A stretch of 64,000 nucleotides of DNA from Sinorhizobium sp. 6-70 (lineage in GTDB: Bacteria > Pseudomonadota > Alphaproteobacteria > Rhizobiales > Rhizobiaceae), in NCBI RefSeq assembly GCF_030124375.1, contig NZ_JASKLS010000018.1, positions 62,001 to 126,000 of the forward strand. The letters run 5' to 3'. The notes under the pieces were generated by a model. The model was not told the DNA's origin, did not search any database, and worked only from the letters and a program-made list of their open reading frames with translations. Positions 36,218 to 48,200 of the stretch are shown here, piece after piece. Each line of letters begins with the position of its first letter. Positions within the stretch are counted from its first letter, which is position 1. The translations under genes were made by a program, and so were the position numbers.

Positions 36218-37360
36218 ATGAAGTCTCTTGGCAGTATCCGGCGGTCCTTCGCCCCATGGGCGGATCCGGCCTCCAAACCATTCATTTCCTTCAAGAACGT
36301 AACCAAGAAGTTCGGAGACTTCACCGCCGTCGACGACCTTTCGCTGAACATCTACACCCGGGAGTTTTTCGCGCTTCTGGGTGCCTCGGGCTGCGGAAAA
36401 TCGACGTTGCTGCGCATGCTTGCCGGCTTCGAGCAGCCGACGTCGGGCGAGATCATTCTCGATGGCCAGAATCTCGCGGGCATTCCGCCGTATCGACGAC
36501 CCGTCAACATGATGTTCCAGTCCTACGCGCTGTTTCCGCACATGACAGTCGAAAGCAACATCGCCTTCGGTCTGAAACAGGACGGCATGGCAAAGCCGGA
36601 CATTGCCGAGCGCGTTGCGCAGATGCTGAAGCTCGTCAAGCTCGAGAAATTCGCCAAGCGCAAGCCGCACCAGCTTTCCGGCGGCCAGCGCCAGCGCGTG
36701 GCGCTCGCCCGCTCACTTGCCAAGCGCCCGAAGGTGCTGTTGCTCGACGAGCCGCTGGGCGCTCTCGACAAGAAGCTGCGCGAGGAAACCCAGTTCGAGT
36801 TGATGGACCTGCAGCAGGAATTGGGCCTGACCTTCGTCATCGTCACCCATGACCAGGAAGAGGCCATGACCATGGCCGACCGCATCGCCGTCATGAGCCA
36901 CGGCAATGTCATTCAGGTGGCGACGCCGGCGGAAATCTATGAGGCGCCGAATTCGCGCTTCGTCGCGGACTTCATCGGCGACGTGAACATTTTTGACGGC
37001 ACGGTTGCCGCGGCGGAAGAGGGCAGGGTTCGCGTCGAGACGGCGGGTGGCGTTCCGATCCGCATGGCGTCGCCGGAGAAGCTGTCGACGGGAGCCAAGG
37101 CTGCCGTTGCCGTTCGGCCGGAAAAGATCCGGGTCACCCGGCAGGCGCCTGCCCACGCGCCGCTCAACGCAGCCGAAGGCGAGATCTGGGACATCGGCTA
37201 TCTGGGCGACATGACGGTCTTCCACATTCGCTTGAAGGACGGCAAGGTCATCAAGGCATCGTCGCTGAATGCCATGCGCGCCGTCGAGGATCCGCTTGGC
37301 TATGACCAGCAGGTGTGGGTCTCGTTCAGCGAAGACGCGGGCGTGGTGTTGAAGGATTGA
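36218..37360 (+). CDS. potG: Polyamine ABC transporter ATPase PotG-like
   Basis: 380 residues. Walker A GASGCGKST at 55-63, signature LSGGQRQRVALARSLA, Walker B LLLDEPLGALD and the switch VTHDQEEAMTMADRIAVM, then a TOBE domain. It energises PotH/PotI. Length and the leading tail before FKNVTKKFGDF match PotG. potH starts 4 bases after its stop. Confidence 0.92.
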   Translation: MKSLGSIRRSFAPWADPASKPFISFKNVTKKFGDFTAVDDLSLNIYTREFFALLGASGCGKSTLLRMLAGFEQPTSGEIILDGQNLAGIPPYRRPVNMMFQSYALFPHMTVESNIAFGLKQDGMAKPDIAERVAQMLKLVKLEKFAKRKPHQLSGGQRQRVALARSLAKRPKVLLLDEPLGALDKKLREETQFELMDLQQELGLTFVIVTHDQEEAMTMADRIAVMSHGNVIQVATPAEIYEAPNSRFVADFIGDVNIFDGTVAAAEEGRVRVETAGGVPIRMASPEKLSTGAKAAVAVRPEKIRVTRQAPAHAPLNAAEGEIWDIGYLGDMTVFHIRLKDGKVIKASSLNAMRAVEDPLGYDQQVWVSFSEDAGVVLKD

Positions 37361-37364
37361 AGCC

Positions 37365-38276
37365 ATGGCAAAAATTGCGTCAGCCTTCGTCAGCCGCCTG
37401 GTCATCATCATTCCCTATGCCTGGCTGCTCTTTTTCTTTCTCATTCCCTTTTTCATCGTCTTCCGCATCTCGCTTTCGCAGACGGCAGTCGCCATGCCGC
37501 CCTATACGCCGGTCTTCGATCTGGCCGACGGCCTTTCGGGCATCCTCGAGGGAGTGCGCGAGTTTTCCCTCGACAACTATATCTGGCTGACCGAGGACGT
37601 ACTCTATTTCAACGCCTATGTTTCGAGCGTCGTCATCGCCGCCGTTTCCACTTTCCTGACGCTTCTGATTGGCTATCCGATCGCTTACGGAATGGCACAG
37701 GCGCCGCGTTCCATCCGTCCGACGCTGTTGATGCTGGTGATCCTGCCCTTCTGGACGAGCTTCCTGATCCGGGTCTATGCCTGGATCGCGATCCTGAAAC
37801 CGGAAGGCTTGCTCAATCAGTTCCTGATTACCATCGGCGTCATCGATCAGCCGCTCATCATCCTCAACACCAACTGGGCGATCTACATAGGCATCGTCTA
37901 TTCCTATCTCCCTTTCATGGTACTGCCGATCTATTCGGCACTCGAGAAGATGGATCAGACGCTGACGGAGGCGGCCCAAGACCTCGGCTGCACGCCGATC
38001 ACCGCCTTCTGGCGGGTAACGTTCCCGCTGTCGCTTGCGGGCGTCGTGGCCGGCTGCCTGCTGGTCTTCATTCCGGCGGTTGGCGAGTTCGTCATCCCGG
38101 ACCTGCTCGGCGGATCGGAGACCCTCATGATCGGCAAGACGCTGTGGAACGAATTCAATGCCAATCGCGACTGGCCGGTTTCCTCGGCGGTGGCCACGAT
38201 CCTCCTGCTCATCCTGGTGCTCCCGATCGTCTACTTCCAGAACGTGCAGGCGAAGGCCGACAGCGAGGGGAGATAG
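37365..38276 (+). CDS. potH: Polyamine ABC transporter permease PotH-like
   Basis: 303 residues with six predicted membrane segments and an EAA loop (LTEAAQDLGCTPITAFWRVT). It is the first permease of the putrescine-type transporter. potI follows 3 bases after the stop, so it is in the same transcript. Confidence 0.92.
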   Translation: MAKIASAFVSRLVIIIPYAWLLFFFLIPFFIVFRISLSQTAVAMPPYTPVFDLADGLSGILEGVREFSLDNYIWLTEDVLYFNAYVSSVVIAAVSTFLTLLIGYPIAYGMAQAPRSIRPTLLMLVILPFWTSFLIRVYAWIAILKPEGLLNQFLITIGVIDQPLIILNTNWAIYIGIVYSYLPFMVLPIYSALEKMDQTLTEAAQDLGCTPITAFWRVTFPLSLAGVVAGCLLVFIPAVGEFVIPDLLGGSETLMIGKTLWNEFNANRDWPVSSAVATILLLILVLPIVYFQNVQAKADSEGR

Positions 38277-38279
38277 ACG

Positions 38280-39101
38280 ATGACAAAATGGTCGCGCTTC
38301 AACATCGTCTCGGTCGTCCTCGGCTTCGGCTTCCTTTACCTGCCGATCGTGCTTCTGGTGATTTTCTCGTTCAACGAGTCGAAACTCGTCACTGTCTGGG
38401 CTGGCTTTTCGACGCGATGGTACGCCCAGCTCTGGCACAACCAGGCCCTGCTTGATGCAGCCTGGGTCACCATTCGCGTCGGGCTGCTGTCGGCGACCTG
38501 CGCGACGGTGCTTGGAACGCTGGCGGCGCTGGCACTCGTGCGCTACACACGCTTTCGCGGCCGGGTGCTGTTTTCCGGCATGGTCTACGCGCCGCTGGTA
38601 ATGCCGGAGGTGATCACCGGCCTGTCACTGCTGCTGTTGTTCGTCGCCATCGGGTTCGATCGTGGCTTCTGGACGATCACGCTCGCCCACATCACGTTCA
38701 CCATGTGCTTCGTCGCGGTGGTTGTTCAGTCGCGTCTCTTGAGCTTCGACCAGTCGATCGAGGAGGCAGCGCTCGATCTCGGCGCGACGCCGGTGAGGAC
38801 GTTTTTCGCAATCACGCTGCCGGTGATTTCGCCGGCGGTTTTTTCGGGCTGGGTGCTTGCCTTCACCCTGTCGCTCGACGACCTGGTGATTTCGAGCTTC
38901 ACGACCGGGCCTGGTGCCACCACTCTGCCGATGAAGATCTATAGCCAGGTGCGCCTCGGGGTAACGCCGGAAATCAACGCGATCTGCACGATCCTGATCG
39001 GCGTCGTCGCGCTTGGCGTGCTCGTCGCGTCGATCGTGACGAAGCGTCGAGAGGTGCAGCGGGAGAGGGACGAGCGCGCCGCATTTGCGATGGTCGGCTG
39101 A
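38280..39101 (+). CDS. potI: Polyamine ABC transporter permease PotI-like
   Basis: 273 residues, a six-segment permease with EAALDLGATPVRTFFAITLP as EAA loop. It is the last gene of potGHI. A second-family repeat fragment lies directly after the stop and could act as an mRNA 3' structure. Confidence 0.92.
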   Translation: MTKWSRFNIVSVVLGFGFLYLPIVLLVIFSFNESKLVTVWAGFSTRWYAQLWHNQALLDAAWVTIRVGLLSATCATVLGTLAALALVRYTRFRGRVLFSGMVYAPLVMPEVITGLSLLLLFVAIGFDRGFWTITLAHITFTMCFVAVVVQSRLLSFDQSIEEAALDLGATPVRTFFAITLPVISPAVFSGWVLAFTLSLDDLVISSFTTGPGATTLPMKIYSQVRLGVTPEINAICTILIGVVALGVLVASIVTKRREVQRERDERAAFAMVG

Positions 39102-39106
39102 TCGCC

Positions 39107-39175
39107 TACAGCACCGTGCGTCTTTTCAGACGCGCAAAGGTCGCGGCGGTAAATTGAAATGCTGCATGGGCAGTG
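39107..39175 (-). repeat. Second-family repeat, partial copy (inverted)
   Basis: CTACAGCACCGTGCGTCTTT, then CAGACGCGCAAAGG, and further on AAATGCTGCATG, matches the reverse complement of parts of 10595-10699. Confidence 0.65.
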
Positions 39176-39191
39176 GTCTTGACGCTTGGGC

Positions 39192-41015
39192 CTATTGCGG
39201 CTCAACGAGGACGGAGAGCGGCGAGATGACCGCATTCGGCCACGACCCACCGACGAAGAAACGCAGCGGTTGGTTGGTCGTCTCCGTGTTTTCCAGCATT
39301 CCGGCGAGTGCGAGGCTTCCTGTGCGATTAGGGATGACGCCAGTGACCGACAGGCTACCGGACGGTCCGGCGAAATTCGCGCGGTTCAGCCGGGCCACCC
39401 CGCCGCCGAAGGTGGCGTCAATCTCGGCCGCCTGGAAGTCGAACACCCCGGCACTTGCCTGCGACAGAGAAAAGAACTCCCCCCTTCGGATGAGATCGAT
39501 GAAAGCATTCACATCGAATCCGGCGAGGCTGCCATTTGCCAGCGAGAGAGTCAGGTTGCCCGAGAGATCGGCAGCGCCGGTCGCCCAAACGGCTTGGTCC
39601 GTCGCAAGGTCGAGGGTGAGCGTGCCCCTGCCGCTCGGTGTTGGGCCTTTCAGGCCGAAACTCTCAAGTACGGCCGCAAAGTCGGCATCCTTGAGGCTCA
39701 TCTGCAGCCTGCCGCCATGTTCCAGCCCCTTGTTCGAGAGCACCAAGCGGCCGCTGAGAACACCGTTTGCGTAGGTACTGTCGCCGATGTCGAGCGATGC
39801 CCGGCTGCCGTTGATCATGACACCGGCTGCTACGTCGGTGAGGTGCAGCGGACCGACGAGCACTTCCTGCGAAGAAAGCCGCACATCTGCGCGCCAGACG
39901 CCGGTCAGGTTTTCCGCCATCCGCCATTGGGGGGCGTTTGCGTCCGCAGGCTTCGCACTCGGGAAGCTGAGGCCGTTGAGATCGATGCTGTCGAAGGCGA
40001 GCGTTCCTTCGACACGCGGCGTGTCGTCGGTGGGAAACGCCACGTCCAGGACGCCAGTTGCGGTGGCGCCACCCACCGCAAGTTGCAGATCATCGAGCTT
40101 GAGCGTTTTCTCGCCGGTCGCCACCATGGCGTCGATGCTGAAAGCACCCGCAGGAAGCATTTCCGATGAACCGCCTCGATACCAGGCGAGAAGCGCTGAC
40201 AGCGAGGGGGCCGATGCCTGCAGATGGCCGGAGGCAAAGGGATACATTGAAAGATTACCGATACCTTCGAAGGAGAAGGTCAACGGGGCAGAGGTCAGCG
40301 AGGTCCTGAGCGACGCATTGCCGCCGGCAAAGAGGGCCAGCGGTTGGTCGCAGATCAGCGCCCAGTCAATCGCCTCGCCGCCGATGTTCGTCGAAAGCTG
40401 TGCGCTGATGCGCTCGGCAAAGGATGGCCATTTGACAGTTCCGGAAATGGCCGGAATGTCGATGTCCAGGCCACCTTCGGCCATTTGGTCGAGGATCCGT
40501 ACCCGCCCGTTTTCGATCGTTATGTTGCCGAAGGGTGTATCTTCCTCGGTCGTCGTTTCGGCGAGACTGAGCCAGTGCGGCCGTTTCCAGTTGACCGTTC
40601 CGTCGGCGGCGCGCTCGATGGTGACGACCGGATCGACGAAGCGGATATCGTCCAGTTCCTGCTCGCCGCGAAGGGCTGCTAGCAGGCTGAAGGATGCAGT
40701 GATGCGGCCGATATGTGCAAGCGGGCGCGGATTGGGCTCGTTCGATTCGATCGTTGCCTCGGGCAGAGTGAGTTCAGGCTCCGGCCAGAACCGGACTTCG
40801 GGTTCGCCTCCAATCCTGCTTTTGCCGCCCGACCAGGCGTCGAGCATTCGTTCCATCGTCGCGCGGGCATCGGTGGTCGAAATGACCAGCGGCAGCGCGG
40901 CGTTATAGGCAATGGCGAGGCCGACGCCGATCGCGGCGGACCAGACGAGGTGGCGGCGGCCGATCCGCGACCAGAGGCCGGAACTGCGCAATATCTGCAG
41001 GATTTGTCTCGTCAT
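39192..41015 (-). CDS. AsmA-like envelope protein
   Basis: 607 residues. One N-terminal membrane segment (HLVWSAAIGVGLAIAYNAAL, about 22-41) is followed by a long beta-rich periplasmic region and a C-terminal AsmA-type part (MSLKDADFAAVLESFGLKG, SGRGTLTLDLATDQAVW, NGSLAGFDVNAFIDLIRRG). AsmA-like proteins are implicated in lipid transport or outer-membrane homeostasis. It is convergent with potI and divergent from acsA2. Specific function unknown. Confidence 0.85.
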   Translation of the reverse strand: MTRQILQILRSSGLWSRIGRRHLVWSAAIGVGLAIAYNAALPLVISTTDARATMERMLDAWSGGKSRIGGEPEVRFWPEPELTLPEATIESNEPNPRPLAHIGRITASFSLLAALRGEQELDDIRFVDPVVTIERAADGTVNWKRPHWLSLAETTTEEDTPFGNITIENGRVRILDQMAEGGLDIDIPAISGTVKWPSFAERISAQLSTNIGGEAIDWALICDQPLALFAGGNASLRTSLTSAPLTFSFEGIGNLSMYPFASGHLQASAPSLSALLAWYRGGSSEMLPAGAFSIDAMVATGEKTLKLDDLQLAVGGATATGVLDVAFPTDDTPRVEGTLAFDSIDLNGLSFPSAKPADANAPQWRMAENLTGVWRADVRLSSQEVLVGPLHLTDVAAGVMINGSRASLDIGDSTYANGVLSGRLVLSNKGLEHGGRLQMSLKDADFAAVLESFGLKGPTPSGRGTLTLDLATDQAVWATGAADLSGNLTLSLANGSLAGFDVNAFIDLIRRGEFFSLSQASAGVFDFQAAEIDATFGGGVARLNRANFAGPSGSLSVTGVIPNRTGSLALAGMLENTETTNQPLRFFVGGSWPNAVISPLSVLVEPQ

Positions 41016-41189
41016 TTCGGTCGGATTGCCGTTGCCTCTCGGGTCAAGCCGTCTGGATAGGCCTTCGGCTTGGAGAAAGCAAATGCGGCTGGCATGGAAA
41101 TGTCGTCATCACGATGCCGAACCTGGGCCCGTGCTGTTTATTTTGCGTTGCAGCATGGTATAGAAACACGCAGAGGAGTGGAGGAGAGC

Positions 41190-43142
<1,953 letters not shown>

Positions 43143-43498
43143 CTGTTCGAGCGGGACGGCGGCTTCTGCGCCTTCCCGTCTTGCTGTCCAATGGGCCGGT
43201 CATGCGATCGCGCGTTAACCAGTTCGCGTCCCGCGAATTAACCAAAACGTCGGAGTTGCGTGCCACTGCGTAAGATTGTCGGATCAAAAAGTAAGATCTT
43301 GTTTACATTTGGGGGTGCATGGTCGAACCAACTTGAGGCCGACCAGTCAAGGGCCGGTGCCGCAGCAGCGATGTTGCCGCAGACATGATGTCACCTTTTC
43401 TCGAGCATTTGTTGGTTAGCATTGACTTCAGAGGCGGCTTTCGGCTGCCTCTTTTTTTGTCTGCCTTGCTTGCGAGCGGCCGCCATCCGCTGCGACCA
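43143..43498. other. Gap after acsA2 with possible sRNA
   Basis: 356 bases with a strong plus-strand terminator at 43430. No ORF with a good ribosome site is seen. The 130-150 bases before the terminator could be a small RNA, or simply a long acsA2 3' UTR. Confidence 0.5.
43430..43458 (+). terminator. Rho-independent terminator downstream of acsA2
   Basis: AGAGGC and GCCTCT arms flank GGCTTTCGGCT, which can pair further internally (GGC/GCT), followed by TTTTTT. It is oriented to end plus-strand transcripts, 290 bases after acsA2. Confidence 0.85.
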
Positions 43499-45208
43499 TC
43501 AGGAACGGCGTTCCAGCGATCTCGACACCAGGATCACCGGGATCATGCCGGCGATGACGATGATCATCGCCGCGACGGAGGCATCTTCGACCTTGGCGCG
43601 CGACGCGTCCTCGTAGACCAGAGTGGCGAGTGTGTTGAAGTTGAAGGGTCTCAGCATGATCGTTGCCGAGAGTTCCTTCATTGTCTCGATGAAAACGAGC
43701 AGGGCCGCCGTCAGCACGGCCGGGCGCATCATCGGCAGGAGTACCGTCCGCAGCGTCTGGCCGCTCGTACGTCCGAGCGCGCGCGCAGCCATGTCGAGAT
43801 GCGGCGACAGTTTCTGGAAACCGGCTTCGAGTGTGCCTTCCGCCATTGTTAGGAAGCGGACCGTACAGGCGTAGACGATGGCAAAGCCGGTGCCGCTCAT
43901 CAGGAGGCCGGTCGAAAATCCGAACGTGTCTCTCATTTGCGCATCGACAGCGTTGTCGAGTGCTGCCAGCGGAAAGAGCACGCCGATCGCGAGAACCGTA
44001 CCGGGCACGCCATAGCCGAAGGACGCCAAACGCCCGGCTGCTTCCGTGGTTCGTGAACGCCCGGTGCGGGCGGCATAGGCAAGCACAAATCCCAGAAGCA
44101 CCGCGACGAGCGCTGTCAGGGCGGAAACCAGGATGCTGTGCAAGAGCGCGTTCAGGAGGCGCGAGGCCAAAAACTGATCCAGGCGTTTCAGCGCGTAATT
44201 TCCGAGAATGAAGAAGGGGACGCCGAAGCCGGAGAGTACCGGCAGCAGGCAGGCGATCGTTGCCGCCCATTTTTTCCAGCCCGACAGTGTAAGCCTCGCA
44301 AGATCGTGGACGGCGGCCGTTGTCTTCTGGCTGGAGAAGCGCTGCCTGCGACGGGCGGCGCGCTCGACCATCATCAGGGCGACGACGAAGAGCAGCATGA
44401 TACAGGCAATCTGTGCGGCGCCGGCCAGGCTGCCGCGGTTAAGCCAGGTATCGAAAATCGAGAAGGTCAGCGTCTGGACGCCCAGGAACTCGACCGCTCC
44501 GATGTCGTTCAGTGTTTCCATGGCGACGAGCGTCAGGCCGATCATGATGGCAGGCCGTGCCATCGGGATCTGGATCCGGAAGAACACTTTGAGCGGGCCG
44601 GCGCCGAGCGTGCGCGCAACGTCTGCGGCCGCGCGCCCCTGCATCAGGAACATCGAGCGGCAGGCGAGATAGATATAAGGATAGAGCACCGAGCTCAGCA
44701 CGAGCACCGCGCCGCCGAGCGAGCGCACGTCCGGAAACCAGTAGTCCCGGCTCGTCTGGAATCCGAAGACGAGCCGGATCAGGCCCTGGACCGGACCGGT
44801 GAAGGTGAGGAGTTCGCCGAAGGCATAGGCCGCGAGGTAGGCGGGTATCGCAAGCGGCAGCACGAGGGCGGCAGAAAGGAAGCGGCGCAACGGAAATTCG
44901 CAGCTCGCCACCAGCCATGCGGTCAGGATGCCGATAACAGCTGTTGCTGCACCCGTCAGCGCGACGAGCAGCAGCGTTCGCCCCGTTGCGCGCGGGATGA
45001 CGTTCGCGACAAGATGCGGCCAATCGGCGCTGCCGCCGGAAACGGCAAGCCAGCCGATGGCGAGCATCGGCATCAGCACGATCACCGAGGCGAGCACGGC
45101 CCAGATTGCGAGCAACGGATGACCAAGGCCCGCTCCGGAACGGGCATAGCGTCTTCTGAAGCTCTTGGATGTGGACTGCAAGCGATCTGTTCCGAGGCGA
45201 AGCGGCAA
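43499..45208 (-). CDS. Iron(III) ABC transporter fused permease, FbpB-like
   Basis: 569 residues comprising two ABC permease halves, about twelve membrane segments in total. EAA-like loops are at AADVARTLGAGPLKVFFRIQ and DMAARALGRTSGQTLRTVLL. This is the FbpB/SfuB layout of ferric-iron permeases. The matching binding protein FbpA is about 11 kb away at 56496, and no FbpC ATPase gene is visible, so the transporter is assembled from dispersed genes. It lies between acsA2 and cbrA. Confidence 0.85.
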   Translation of the reverse strand: MPLRLGTDRLQSTSKSFRRRYARSGAGLGHPLLAIWAVLASVIVLMPMLAIGWLAVSGGSADWPHLVANVIPRATGRTLLLVALTGAATAVIGILTAWLVASCEFPLRRFLSAALVLPLAIPAYLAAYAFGELLTFTGPVQGLIRLVFGFQTSRDYWFPDVRSLGGAVLVLSSVLYPYIYLACRSMFLMQGRAAADVARTLGAGPLKVFFRIQIPMARPAIMIGLTLVAMETLNDIGAVEFLGVQTLTFSIFDTWLNRGSLAGAAQIACIMLLFVVALMMVERAARRRQRFSSQKTTAAVHDLARLTLSGWKKWAATIACLLPVLSGFGVPFFILGNYALKRLDQFLASRLLNALLHSILVSALTALVAVLLGFVLAYAARTGRSRTTEAAGRLASFGYGVPGTVLAIGVLFPLAALDNAVDAQMRDTFGFSTGLLMSGTGFAIVYACTVRFLTMAEGTLEAGFQKLSPHLDMAARALGRTSGQTLRTVLLPMMRPAVLTAALLVFIETMKELSATIMLRPFNFNTLATLVYEDASRAKVEDASVAAMIIVIAGMIPVILVSRSLERRS

Positions 45209-45274
45209 GGTAACGGCTGGCCGGAACCGGCAAACTGGCTCCCGCGAGTCAACATTTCCTTACAGCATTCGTCC

Positions 45275-48200
45275 TCAGTTCGCCAAGACGCGTTGCGATG
45301 GGAAGGAAATTTCGACGAGCGTGCCTTCGTTCGGCGTGGAGTTGATCGAGAACTGTGCGCGGTTCGCCTCGGTCATGGCCTTGGTCAGCGGCAGACCGAG
45401 GCCGGTGCCGTCACCGCGCTTGCGCCCGCCGGTCGTTACCTGACGGAAGGGCTTCATCGCCTGATCGAGTTCGCTGCGCGTCATGCCGATCCCGGTGTCG
45501 CGGATCCGCAGGATGACGCTTCCGTTCGCCTCGTAGGAGGTCGAGACGACGATCTGGCCACCGGACGGGGTAAAGCGGATGGCGTTCGCAAGGATATTGA
45601 GCGCGATCTGCTTGATGGATCGGCCGTCCGCGACGACCGTCGGAACCGACGCCGAGAGCGAGGTGCGGATGATCACGCGCTGGCTGTTGGCCTGCGGCTG
45701 TACCAGCGACACGGCCTCGGAAACCGCATCATTGATATCCACGGCACTGAAATCGAGATCCATCTCGCCGGCTTCGATTTTGGAGATGTCGAGCAGATCG
45801 TTGACGATGTCGAGGACGTGCCTGCCGGAGCGGCCGATGTCCCCGGCATATTCGATGTAGCGGGGATGCCCGACCGGGCCAAAATGCTCGCTCGCCATCA
45901 TGTCGGAAAAACCGATGATGGCGTTCAGCGGCGTGCGGATCTCATGGCTTACCCTTGCCAGGAACTCCGTCTTGTGCGCGTTGGCCGTTTCTGCGGCGCG
46001 CTTGGCGTTGCGCAGTTCCTCCTCGGTCCGCTTCCACTGCGTGATGTCGCGGATGACGGCACAGTAGCCGTTGGACGAAGAAAGTCGCCCGATGGTCATG
46101 AACAAAGGAATGAAGCCACCATTCGCCTCGCGGCCGATGACTTCGCGGCCGTCGTTGAGCACGCTCGCGACGCCATGGCCGGCAAGACCCTGCAAATAGT
46201 CGAGCACCGCCTTCTGGCTCTCATGAGCGAAGAGTGCCGCGAAAGGCTTCCCGCGGATCTCGGCTTCGTCGTAGTTGAAGAGCGCGCTCGCCGAGCCGTT
46301 CATCGTCCGCACGTCGCCTTCCTGCCCGAGGATGACGACGCCGTCGGTCGCAGTCTCCAGAATGGAGCGGAGTTCGTCGATTTGCATCCGCAGGCGGCTT
46401 GCTTCGCCCGCCGTTCCGTCGTCGTCACGTGCCGCTTCTGCACTGTCATTCCCGCTCGCCGGGGCGAGTGCCAGCATGAGCGCGCTTTTCCCTTCCCATC
46501 GGATCGAATGAAGATGCGCGTTCACCGATGCAAGCTGTCCGTTCTGGCGGATCAGCGTCATCGTGCCGTCCGGCTCATCGACGATGTCGTCGCCGTGGGC
46601 GAAGAGCGCGTCAAGGCCGCCTTCCCGCGAGAAGCTCTCAAGATCGCGATACCCCGTCAGTCGCAGGAATTCCGGATTGGCATGCAGCAACTCGTCGCCG
46701 TAGTGGACGAGAAGACCGACAGGCAGGCGGTCGAGGATCTCGCTGCTCATGCCGACGGCAGGGCGCGAGCCAGGAAGCGCTTCATCGTCGGCTGAAGGCG
46801 CCACTTTACCCTGCTCGACGATTGCTTCCGCTTCGTCTCTCTCCTTGGCGTCGGCTATGGCGCTCGAGGGCGTCTCCTTTGGCGAGGATGCGGGGGCCGG
46901 TTTCTCGATGTCCTCGTTCTCAGCGGGTGTTCCGAAATGTTCGCCGAGCTGTCGCGCAATTTCGCGAAATGCGGCTTGTTCGCCTCGCGTCAGGGTCCCG
47001 GCCGTCCCCGGCCTGCGCTCGTCGAGGTCCACGACCTTGCCGGATGATGGGCGCTCGGGCGTGTCCGCGACGCGCAGTGCCGGACGCTCGCCGTGGAAGG
47101 GATCTTCCGGCACGGCCGAATCCGTTGCGGAGTCAAAGTCCACCCATTTCTCGTCGCGATCGGGCGCCTCGTCGGCGGCCGCGACGTCGGAACCGGTCTC
47201 CGTCCGCTCACCATGAGCGGTGATCTCGTCCTCGCTCTTCGGGGGCGGGCCGGCCGGCCGAAGCTCGGCGGTGCGGCCGAGGTCCATCCCGCTGGCCCTT
47301 TCGTCGATGACCGCGTCTGCGACCCGGACGATGCCGAAGCCGCGGAAGCCGTCGAATTCCCGGGACCGCGAATAGGTGGGAAGTGCGGCGAGGTCGACCG
47401 GCACCTTCAGGCTCGTTCCCTCGACCGGCCAGAGAATCGTCTTGCCCGACCAGGTGTCGCGCCGGCGCAGGAGTTCGCCGATCCGATGGTCGGGATCGAG
47501 GTCATAGCGGTGAGCGAGATCGGCAAATGTCTCGCCGATCACATCGGCAGCCTTGGGGCCGACGGCCGAGGCAAACTCCTCCGAGATCTCGCTGAATCGC
47601 CCTTCCGCGTCTATTTTCCAGACGAAGCGGACGGCACGGCCGCCGGGCGTGAAGGCAAAGTCGGGAGCATGGTTCTCGCCCGCATCGTCGCGCTTTGCGG
47701 TGGGCTCGGTTGCCGCGGCAGGCTCATCGGGGTTGACAGGCTCCGCGGGGGCTGGTGTCGTTTCGTCGGTCCCAAGCGCCAATTCACCTTGATCGTCCGG
47801 CGCGCCCGCACGATCATTCGCATCCTGCTCCGCGTCCGTCGGTACTGTCGCCGTGCCCGCGAGTTCCGGGCGCGGCTCCTCCTTCGGCGGCAGGTCGTCG
47901 GCGGCAGATTGATCGACGCTTTCTATCGGCGATGGCAGGTCGTTGTCTGCTCCTTCCGGTGCCGTTTCGGCATCGAGATCCTCAAAAGCGGCTTCCACCG
48001 CGAACAGAAGGTGCAGGGCCGGGTGGTCGGATATCTTGCCGATGGCAGCGGGAAGCTCGCCCTTCCTGGTCAGGACCGGACGCTTGATCAGCCGGTCTCT
48101 ATCGCGCGCGACGTCCGAGACGAGTGTGCGGCGAACCTCCTCTGACAGTCCCAGTTCATCGAAACCGGAAGACTGCGCAAGGATCGCGCCGTCGCCGTCG

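Noticed and set aside
43381..43500. Leader peptide with attenuator starting at ATG 43385
   Set aside because: The candidate peptide has no run of regulatory codons, no ribosome site, and there is no plus-strand gene downstream to attenuate.
44138..46795. 885-codon open frame on the plus strand
   Set aside because: It is antisense to the Fbp permease and cbrA, both with clear motifs in their own frames.
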